A stretch of DNA of 30,992 nucleotides, taken from positions 1 through 30,992 of IMG/VR virus record IMGVR_UViG_3300021961_000390; one strand, written 5' to 3'. Position numbers and translations under genes: made by a program. This document shows, piece after piece, positions 22,162-28,452 of this stretch (positions within the stretch are counted from its first letter, which is position 1; every line of letters starts with the position of its first letter). The stretch is from a virus. The notes below the pieces were generated by a model that was not told the origin of the DNA, made no database searches, and saw only the letters and a program-made list of their open reading frames with translations.

Positions 22162-22814
22162 CAATCCCAACTCAAATCAATGCGCCGTTGCAAATCCCAT
22201 TCACCAGCATCAAGACGCACATTGCGCAACTTGAACAACTCAAGGTTCGATTCGAAGGTTGCCTGGTTCTTGGCGATGAATGTCGGGTCGGATTGCAATG
22301 TGGATGAGTTGTCGTGATAGACGATCGCCTGTGATTTGGTTATCTGTTTACCCATGCGCAATGCGCGACGCTCATAGTCGTTGTCTTCGAAATATGCCGG
22401 ATGGAATGCTTCACAAAATAAGCCGACATCTTTGACTACTTGTGAGCCGATCCACGCACAGCACCAACCTGGTTGACCTGCTAAATGAATCTCGTCTGTG
22501 TGGCATTCACGGTAGAACTTTTGAAGTTCGCCGCGCTCGAAGAATGCGTCCGAGTTTAGAAGAATCCAACCCGATGCGAACGGTGTCATCTTGATACCAA
22601 GATTCCAAGATGTCGCCACACCGAGATTGCTCGGCATATCCAAGACATATCGGTTCTTGATGTTTGAGTTCTTCGGCAACGACAAACAATCCTTCTCGAT
22701 CATTCCGCCGTTGTCGATGATGATCAGATGTTCAACCGCATAATCGATTGTTCTGATACATCGTTCAAGTAGGTCATATCGGTTGAGTACGGGTATGACT
22801 ATGACCGGCACCAT
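22161..22814 (-). CDS. GT2-family glycosyltransferase
   Basis: 217 residues from ATG 22814, which has AAGGAG eight bases upstream. VPVIVIPVLNRYDLLERCI, then LIIIDNGG, PSNLGVATSWNLGI (61-74) and ILLNSDAFF (NSD at 87-89) are the nucleotide-sugar and metal-binding boxes of rhamnosyltransferase-like GT2 enzymes. FEDNDYERRAL follows as the ED catalytic box. It overlaps the GT4 gene end by 16 nt, so the two are co-translated. Confidence 0.9.
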   Translation of the reverse strand: MVPVIVIPVLNRYDLLERCIRTIDYAVEHLIIIDNGGMIEKDCLSLPKNSNIKNRYVLDMPSNLGVATSWNLGIKMTPFASGWILLNSDAFFERGELQKFYRECHTDEIHLAGQPGWCCAWIGSQVVKDVGLFCEAFHPAYFEDNDYERRALRMGKQITKSQAIVYHDNSSTLQSDPTFIAKNQATFESNLELFKLRNVRLDAGEWDLQRRIDLSWD

Positions 22815-24094
22815 GCAGACAGCTCCTTCATTGCAGGCTTCCAAAACTGCTCAAAAACCTTGTCGGCTCCATACCCTAGGGCATGGGTGATCGCGTCCTG
22901 AGAACGGCTTCTAGGCGCGTTATAGGCCATCTTCAAGGCATTGACGATGTCAGGCACGTTCGGTGTGAAGAACCATGAAGCCTGCGCCGCATCCCACCAC
23001 GGCTGACCATCAACCGTCCAGCCGTCACCGACCAGTTCAGGTTGCGCCGTAAAGTTAGAAACAATCACCCGCGTCCCACAGGCCTGTGCCTCAATGACTG
23101 GAATGCCGAATCCTTCACCCATCGAGCAGGCAAGAAGAACATCGGACGCCGTGTACATCGCAGCCATCACATTCTGAGGCAACGAATGACGATACGCATA
23201 CTGGTCAACAACCTTGTATTTATCCTTCGACACACCGACCGCATCCAACAATGTCGGCAAACTAATCCCAGACATCGCACCATCAGGCTCCGTGTACAAA
23301 TACAACACAGCATCAGGATGATCCTTGGCGAAGATAGAGAACGCAAGAATGTTCTCGGCCCAAGCCTTACGAGCAGGCTGCGAACCTTTATTCGTCGCAA
23401 CCATAGACACCACGAACCTGTCCTCTTCCCAACCCATGAACTCTCGACCAGTCATCTTGCGACCGTTGGCAAGCATCACAGAATCGGTCGGCTGAAACAC
23501 AGGCTCGATTGCGTGAGGAACATACAAGTGTTCGACACCTGCCGTCTCCAACATTCGTGAACCAAACTTGGACATCGCTATCGGACGCACATTGTCACGC
23601 TCACACCATCTCAACACATCTGGCGGTGTCGGCTGATGATCAATAGGAACCCACGATGCGATGTTCTTCAAAGTTTTCAATGATTCAGATTTCAACACCC
23701 ACACATCAAACAAAGTCATCAACAACGTAGGTGTCGACAGATCCTGATTTGCCCACTCCATGGTGTGCGCGACAACGACATCGTCGCTGTATGTTGCGAG
23801 TCCTTGCGGATAGATTTTGAAACCATTCCAAGTTGATGTCGCGCCTGACAGGCCGTACATCGCGTGGACTGCTACTTGGTGGTCTTCTTTCGCGAGCCTT
23901 TGGATGACTTGCGCGGTTTGCTGTCCGTATCCTGTGGAAGCCCATGGAGCATTGCTGTACCAGAGGACTCTGAGTCTGTCGGGATTGGTAGGTCGGACAC
24001 TTCCAACGAGTGCGCTACGCCCGCTCGGAGCAAACGCTCCGCTAAATACCCTGGCATCTCCACCGGTATGCCTTTGACTATTACGGTTTGCCAC
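22799..24094 (-). CDS. GT4-family glycosyltransferase (GT-B fold)
   Basis: 431 residues if started at GTG 24094, the only start codon in frame before residue 79. The fold proper begins at RLRVLWYSNAPWASTGYGQQ (about 40-59), and the donor-binding EGFGIPVIEAQACG (E327, E335) is the E-x7-E of GT4 retaining enzymes. The first 39 residues look like translated filler, and the opening 222 nt also encode the small protein at 23872-24096 in another frame. Either both frames are used from one ribosome-binding site, or a frameshift delivers ribosomes into this frame. It begins the glycosylation block. Confidence 0.82.
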   Translation of the reverse strand: MANRNSQRHTGGDARVFSGAFAPSGRSALVGSVRPTNPDRLRVLWYSNAPWASTGYGQQTAQVIQRLAKEDHQVAVHAMYGLSGATSTWNGFKIYPQGLATYSDDVVVAHTMEWANQDLSTPTLLMTLFDVWVLKSESLKTLKNIASWVPIDHQPTPPDVLRWCERDNVRPIAMSKFGSRMLETAGVEHLYVPHAIEPVFQPTDSVMLANGRKMTGREFMGWEEDRFVVSMVATNKGSQPARKAWAENILAFSIFAKDHPDAVLYLYTEPDGAMSGISLPTLLDAVGVSKDKYKVVDQYAYRHSLPQNVMAAMYTASDVLLACSMGEGFGIPVIEAQACGTRVIVSNFTAQPELVGDGWTVDGQPWWDAAQASWFFTPNVPDIVNALKMAYNAPRSRSQDAITHALGYGADKVFEQFWKPAMKELSAWCRS

Positions 24095-24096
24095 AT
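23872..24096 (-). CDS. Small protein overlapping the GT4 gene
   Basis: 74 residues starting at ATG 24096 after AGGAGG. MWQTVIVKGIPVEMPGYLAE and RLLRAGVAHSLE resemble small proteins seen after actinophage capsid genes, and it ends in a basic GSRKKTTK tail. It overlaps the GT4 gene over nearly its full length in a different frame. The start codons overlap as ATGTG and share one ribosome-binding site. Function unknown; structural or neck role is a guess. Confidence 0.65.
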   Translation of the reverse strand: MWQTVIVKGIPVEMPGYLAERLLRAGVAHSLEVSDLPIPTDSESSGTAMLHGLPQDTDSKPRKSSKGSRKKTTK

Positions 24097-24125
24097 GATC
24101 CTCCTAAGAATAGTGCAGAAATGGA

Positions 24126-24164
24126 AAGTCCACGGCCAACCCTGCACGAAATGGCCGTGGACTT
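24126..24164 (-). terminator. Terminator-like hairpin after major capsid gene
   Basis: Perfect 13-bp inverted repeat (AAGTCCACGGCCA and TGGCCGTGGACTT) with a 13-nt loop, followed on the mRNA strand by a modest T-rich run (TTTCCATTTC). It lies 54 nt past the capsid stop and 30 nt before the next ATG. It probably limits read-through so that capsid mRNA exceeds the glycosylation-block mRNA. Confidence 0.7.
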
Positions 24165-24174
24165 AATCCTAGTC

Positions 24175-24192
24175 ACAGTCCTTGCGGACTGT
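24175..24192 (-). promoter_or_regulatory. Second small hairpin after capsid gene
   Basis: Perfect 7-bp inverted repeat (ACAGTCC and GGACTGT) with TTGC loop, just before the 13-bp hairpin in transcription order. A UUGC or GCAA tetraloop is stable. It may shield the capsid mRNA 3' end or add to termination. Confidence 0.45.
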
Positions 24193-24217
24193 CATGTCTG
24201 TTTATCGGTTGCTCTAA

Positions 24218-25414
24218 TTAAGCAGCATTACCGATGAAGTGTTTGACATGTGATGTTTGTGGCAAGTTGCCATCAACACGCATTGTTGCGCGGAAGGTAA
24301 CAAGGCCTGAGCTGAATGCGAAGTCATCGCTTCGATCCAACTTGATGCCGCCAACTTGACGAACATAGTACGAAGGAAGGTGTCCAAAGATTACCGACTT
24401 CGCGCTAACTGCTGTGTCAACGATTGCTGGGTTCTCGTATACCGGATATCCAAGGAGCAAGTCTTGTGCATCAGCATTCAATGCTGGTGAGAAGACGTAG
24501 TTGCCTGCGGTGTCCTTCAACGAACGCATCTTCGCGATTGAAGACGAGTTCATCTGGAAGCCCGAACCTGCAAGACGACGACCTGCTGTGTCTACCGAGT
24601 AGACCAGGCTGATCAAGTTGTCTGCTGTGAACGCACCCGACACACCCGTTCCGCCGGTGACGCCGAGCGATGAAGCCACGACGATACCTTTTGGTTGGTT
24701 TGTGCCTGAACCAGTTGTCAACGCTGCGTTGACACGGTAGCCAAGTTCGTTGCCGACTTGATCTGCCAAGAATGACAAGATGTCGACACCGCTGTCTTCG
24801 ATCAACTCTGTTGAGAGTTGAACAAGGAACGAATACTTGTACGCACCAAGAGTGACGAACTGATTAAATACAGGATCGCTCTCAGCGATTGCTGTACCTT
24901 CACCTGTGATTGCTGCCGTTGAATACTGAGCAAGTGATGGAATCTGAAGATTCTCACCCGATGCAGTGTTCAATACAGTTGATGTCTGGAGCATCGGACC
25001 AACGTGACGAGCAAGCATGATGACCTGATCGTAGAAAGATGTTGGAACTGGTGAACCAGTTGATGTCTTTACAACATCACGCTTTTCAAACGAGTACGAA
25101 CGAAGTTCGCCTTTTGCCATCGAGCGGATAACTTCTGCATCCGAACGAACACCGCGTGGTGCATCAGCGACTGGACGAACCTGGTCTGCGATGTCACGAG
25201 TTGCTGCTTCAAGACGAAGTTCACGGGCCTCATCGGCGCGGAGCTTCTCGATTGTTGCTTGGCGATCCTCAAGTTCTTTGGTGATGCGCTCGTATGACTG
25301 TGTTTCTTCTGCTGTCAGGTCACGCTTCTCAGCGGCTGCAACATCAAGAATCTTCTTTGCGGCTTCCCACGCTGTAGCGCGTTGAGCCATTTGTTGTTCA
25401 ATGAATTGTTTCAT
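24218..25414 (-). CDS. Major capsid protein (HK97 fold)
   Basis: 398 residues. Residues about 1-85 are a helical delta-domain scaffold (EKRDLTAEETQSYERITKEL). The HK97 fold follows: VPTSFYDQVIMLARHVGPM, FNQFVTLGAYKYSFLVQLST, ELIEDSGVDILSFLADQVG and closing FRATMRVDGNLPQTSHVKHF. The protease encoded just upstream should remove the scaffold during maturation; a site near residues 95-115 is expected. GGAGA precedes the ATG. It is preceded by a 121-nt gap and followed by a terminator, consistent with a strongly expressed single gene. Confidence 0.96.
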   Translation of the reverse strand: MKQFIEQQMAQRATAWEAAKKILDVAAAEKRDLTAEETQSYERITKELEDRQATIEKLRADEARELRLEAATRDIADQVRPVADAPRGVRSDAEVIRSMAKGELRSYSFEKRDVVKTSTGSPVPTSFYDQVIMLARHVGPMLQTSTVLNTASGENLQIPSLAQYSTAAITGEGTAIAESDPVFNQFVTLGAYKYSFLVQLSTELIEDSGVDILSFLADQVGNELGYRVNAALTTGSGTNQPKGIVVASSLGVTGGTGVSGAFTADNLISLVYSVDTAGRRLAGSGFQMNSSSIAKMRSLKDTAGNYVFSPALNADAQDLLLGYPVYENPAIVDTAVSAKSVIFGHLPSYYVRQVGGIKLDRSDDFAFSSGLVTFRATMRVDGNLPQTSHVKHFIGNAA

Positions 25415-25535
25415 GATTTCTCCATGATTGGTTGATATGTGGATGCGCAGGATTGTTTATTCCGATGGCGCGGGTCGCTGACCAATCTCTAGTCGTAGCG
25501 GGACGCTTACCGACAGACCGAGTGTATATGAGAAA
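25415..25535 (-). other. 121-nt gap before major capsid gene
   Basis: Non-coding stretch between the protease stop and capsid ATG, the longest gap in the head region. It holds GGAGA for the capsid start. A TATACA-like box near the protease end could be a -10, but no convincing -35 was found. A capsid promoter here is likely by position only. Confidence 0.4.
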
Positions 25536-27038
25536 CTAGAAAGTTTTCAACAGTTCAAGATGTTTCGCCAACAGATTCACCGACGAAGGAACCTTGGCTG
25601 GTTCGGCTCGAAGTTTGCTGACCGCGCTCGACAACAGATCAGCCGACTCATCCGACAAAGTGCCACCAGCCTCAAGGACCGTGATCGCTTCAGCGAGTTT
25701 GTCTGCGTCAACACCTGTGCGCTCGGCAAGGATGTCAAGAGATCGGACAGAAGCCGAAGTGGCCGTGTAAGCAGGGAACCCTGTCACAACCGAAACCTCA
25801 TGCAAACGTACCTGACGCAGTTCGCGAGTCATGCCGTCATCTGACCATTTGTCGCCACCGGATGGAACAGAGAACCCGAATGACATCGAGTCAACATCGC
25901 CGCGCTTCATCAACACCGACAAGTCACGACCGACCGTCGTATCAGGTAGATCGGCGTTCACCAACAAACCTTTTGAATCTTCTTCAAGACGCAAAGTCTT
26001 CGATCGTGTCGAAGCAAGAAGCATTGACGAGTCATGATTCATGTACATCTTGATTGTGTTGCGACCCTTCAAAGATTTCTTAAATGCACCTGGTGCGATT
26101 CGCTCGATGAACGGCAACGGTTCAGAGTCAGAATTGAACACCGCCGCATAACCTGTGAAAGACATTCCGTCACCAGTAGGACCTTGACGCAATTCAAAAT
26201 CGTTGATGTGAATGCGGCGTGTCTCTACAGGCATGGATTCCATGGTTGGAATGTTAGCAAAGTATTCATCCTTCTTGCGATGAAACGAGAACAGTCCACG
26301 CTCGGCCTGTATCGCATCAGATTTTCTTGCGAACCAATCTCGTGCCGGCTGAGGGTTCAACGGGTTGATGCCCCACAAATAATGTGCGACCGCACCCGCA
26401 CCAGGGAACTGATCGTTGGTCGAGTCCGAGTTCTTTGGTGCTTGTAGGTCTACGGCGTGTCGTTGCGCCCATGCGTTCGCTCGCACAACTTTGTCTTCGG
26501 TGATGTCGCCTCGCGCCATGTCTCGTGCCTCACGAACGGTTCTATCGACCAGCCCTTCACCCGCGAGACCTTGACCGTAGTAGTCCAATCCTTTTCGGGC
26601 TGCGGTGCGAATGTAGACAGGAACTTCGAGAGATACTTGACGCACCGATTCTTGTTCTTCTTCTTCTTCCTCCTCTTCCTCTTCCATTTCTTCTTCGTGC
26701 GGTTGCCATGCGTTGCAATAGAATCCGCCGTCAACATACTCATCCCACTTCTCGCACCATGCTTTGAGATTGTCGCCATCTGCGATCACATTGTCATCAT
26801 CGTAGAACGCACAGTTCCCGCAAGCGCGACCTTCAGGAACATCAGCCGACAACGCAGGCCGATAATTATCAGGCAACGCACGTTCACCACCAGGTTCCAT
26901 ATCCTCGGCGATAGACACCGCAACCATCTGATCGATTGCATCCTGTTTCGTCGAGTGACAACCGATCACTTCACCATCTTCTTTAATGGTTGCCCACCCA
27001 GAACAATCTGGTGATTTGTCGGTAATGAAGTAAGGCAT
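25536..27038 (-). CDS. Multidomain prohead protease (S78/HK97 type)
   Basis: 500 residues, more than twice the usual length. Order: a small domain (GWATIKEDGEVIGCHSTKQD, about 14-50); a four-Cys domain (C73, C76, C95, C108) of metal or iron-sulfur-like spacing ending YCNAWQP; a poly-Glu run (115-130); a helical module (VPVYIRTAARKGLDYYGQGL to LWGINP, about 139-245); and the S78 protease at about 275-440. There SFTGYAAVFNSDSE leads, H335 in YMNHDSSM and S386 in SMSFGF are the likely catalytic pair, and HEVSVVTGFPAY closes. It should cleave scaffold from capsid protein. The start overlaps the upstream stop (TAATG). Confidence 0.9.
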   Translation of the reverse strand: MPYFITDKSPDCSGWATIKEDGEVIGCHSTKQDAIDQMVAVSIAEDMEPGGERALPDNYRPALSADVPEGRACGNCAFYDDDNVIADGDNLKAWCEKWDEYVDGGFYCNAWQPHEEEMEEEEEEEEEEQESVRQVSLEVPVYIRTAARKGLDYYGQGLAGEGLVDRTVREARDMARGDITEDKVVRANAWAQRHAVDLQAPKNSDSTNDQFPGAGAVAHYLWGINPLNPQPARDWFARKSDAIQAERGLFSFHRKKDEYFANIPTMESMPVETRRIHINDFELRQGPTGDGMSFTGYAAVFNSDSEPLPFIERIAPGAFKKSLKGRNTIKMYMNHDSSMLLASTRSKTLRLEEDSKGLLVNADLPDTTVGRDLSVLMKRGDVDSMSFGFSVPSGGDKWSDDGMTRELRQVRLHEVSVVTGFPAYTATSASVRSLDILAERTGVDADKLAEAITVLEAGGTLSDESADLLSSAVSKLRAEPAKVPSSVNLLAKHLELLKTF

Positions 27039-27313
27039 TAGAATCTTGACACGAACACATGAACTTGCGGTGTTGCCGAACTTGCTATCGCAAACAATTC
27101 ATCGCCTGGATACAAAACAAGCTTCAAAGTTTCGGTGTCAGGGACATGCAATCCGTTCAATGCAGTTCCCAATGATGAATCGCCGATATATATAGAATCA
27201 TTGCCACCATGATCATGGTTATGAACAATGATCTGCTGCGCCATTACCTGAGCAGGCACAATCTTGGTTGCAGTACCAGCATTCAAAGTGTATTTAGCAG
27301 CAAAGATACTCAT
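27038..27313 (-). CDS. Small beta-rich head protein
   Basis: 91 residues. IIVHNHDHGGNDSIYIGDSS and TLKLVLYPGDELFAIASS follow a pattern of small phage virion proteins with a compact beta fold (V-H-N-H...IYIG...PGD-x-L). It lies between portal and protease, so a decoration or head-fibre role is possible. The ATG overlaps the upstream stop as ATGA. Confidence 0.74.
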   Translation of the reverse strand: MSIFAAKYTLNAGTATKIVPAQVMAQQIIVHNHDHGGNDSIYIGDSSLGTALNGLHVPDTETLKLVLYPGDELFAIASSATPQVHVFVSRF

Positions 27314-28059
27314 GGCATCAACAATAATACTTCAGCGTCGTCGTCAAGAATGCTGAATGTGATCGTGGATGTTGATTGCGATGTCATGCCACCAAGACTC
27401 GTCAAAGATACCGCATAGCGTCGTTTCGGTTGGATGACAGGTATCTCGACGATTGGCTCGATGACGGGTTCAATCTTTTTGCGTGGCGTCGTTGAATAAA
27501 CTCTGCGACCACCAGACGGTGCCGGTGTTGGCTCAGGTTCTGGTGGTGTTGGTATCGAATCAACTGTTGCGACTAGACCGCCGAGGCTTGCTGTTGCGAT
27601 GGCGTTCTGTTCGACTGCTGTGATAGCCGAAGCGGCAAGACCGCCGAGGGTAGCCGATGCGGTTGCTGGTAGTGCAACTGTGGCAGTGGCCGAAGAAGCA
27701 AGACCGCCAAGGTCAGCGGATGCTGTTGCCGGTAGGACAACTGTTGCGGTCGCCGAAGAAACAAGACCACCAAGATCGGCAGACGCCGTCGCAGGTAAAA
27801 CAACTGTCGCGGTCGCGGTACTCGACAAACCATCAAGCGACGCTGAAGCAGTAACCGAATGTGCAACGGTCGCTATCGCTGACGCCGACATTCCACCAAG
27901 CGACGCTGAACCTGTGGCTGTGGTTAAGAACTCTGCACCATCAAGAACTCTTGTGCCATCAAGTGTGCTGGAATCGAGAAGGAATGCAAGACCGCCATCC
28001 AACCCGTAGGTGGCGTCGTTAAGTTCGCTCGTGTCGAGCAGGAATCTTTTGACCGCCAT
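27310..28059 (-). CDS. Repeat-containing virion protein with LD-S-LDG motifs
   Basis: 249 residues. Two copies of the F-x-L-D-x-S-x-L-(D/N)-(G/D) motif open the protein (residues 6-22 and 26-42). Then come about six repeats of 20-21 residues, each like ATASADLGGLVSSATATVVL. A Pro-rich hinge (PTPPEPEPTPAPS) leads to a basic segment (GGRRVYSTTPRKK) and a beta-rich end with one more LGGM repeat. The repeats suggest a fibrous or beta-solenoid rod. It lies in the head module beside the portal, and its motif recurs in the tail protein at 12707-13951. Confidence 0.75.
   Translation of the reverse strand: MAVKRFLLDTSELNDATYGLDGGLAFLLDSSTLDGTRVLDGAEFLTTATGSASLGGMSASAIATVAHSVTASASLDGLSSTATATVVLPATASADLGGLVSSATATVVLPATASADLGGLASSATATVALPATASATLGGLAASAITAVEQNAIATASLGGLVATVDSIPTPPEPEPTPAPSGGRRVYSTTPRKKIEPVIEPIVEIPVIQPKRRYAVSLTSLGGMTSQSTSTITFSILDDDAEVLLLMP
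27626..27877 (-). repeat. 63-bp tandem repeats
   Basis: Copies begin at 27626, 27689, 27752 and 27815, a constant 63-bp spacing (21 codons), with more diverged copies on both sides. They encode the Ala/Ser/Thr repeats of the virion protein. Diverged third positions suggest older duplications kept by protein selection. Confidence 0.8.
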
Positions 28060-28068
28060 CGCGGCCTA

Positions 28069-28452
28069 CTAACTAGCGACAGTTAGCGAAGCAGACAGAT
28101 TGCCAGATGAAATTGTGTATGTATCGCCTGCTGTATAGGCGTTGCCTGTGATCGTGCCTGAGAACAAGAAGTTGCCTGCACTTATATTGTCCCAAGCGGT
28201 GAAGTGTGTTGCGTCTTGCGAACCTGCGATATTCGTCCAACTGATATCGGCATCCGATGTGATCGCACCATTTGACGCAGCACCAAACGAAACAGATTTG
28301 CGTGTCGTTTCGGTCGCAGCATTCGAAGTGCCTGCTGCACCTGGATCACCGACATGAAGTTTGATGTACACAGTTGACACCGAATACGCAGTCGCGTTAC
28401 CGAGCGCGTCAAGAAACGAGTTGCAAAGATAAGCAGATAAACCTGTAGCCAT
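28069..28452 (-). CDS. Phage virion protein, head-fibre-like
   Basis: 127 residues. It opens GLSAYLCNSFLDALGNATAY, then VYIKLHVGDPGAAGTSNAAT, KSVSFGAASNG, THFTAWDNISAGNFLFSGTI and ends with SGNLSASL. This widespread phage family (S-x-Y-L...LL-D...VY-x-L-H...DPG) is thought to be structural, as a head-fibre or minor tail component. The start overlaps the portal stop (TAATG). Confidence 0.82.
   Translation of the reverse strand: MATGLSAYLCNSFLDALGNATAYSVSTVYIKLHVGDPGAAGTSNAATETTRKSVSFGAASNGAITSDADISWTNIAGSQDATHFTAWDNISAGNFLFSGTITGNAYTAGDTYTISSGNLSASLTVAS

Noticed and set aside
23042-23560. Plus-strand frame of 172 codons
   Set aside because: Antisense to the GT4 transferase, whose donor-binding motifs are intact. 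The peptide is basic filler without motifs.
26640-26700. CTT/CTC-rich microsatellite as a possible regulatory element
   Set aside because: It encodes the Glu run between two protease-precursor domains and stays in frame; a coding explanation is sufficient.
26457-27014. Plus-strand frame of 185 codons with a Phe run
   Set aside because: The Phe run is the complement of the Glu codons in the prohead protease. No supporting start signals.
27626-27877. Regularly spaced repeats as a CRISPR array
   Set aside because: The copies are contiguous 63-bp coding repeats with no unique spacers.
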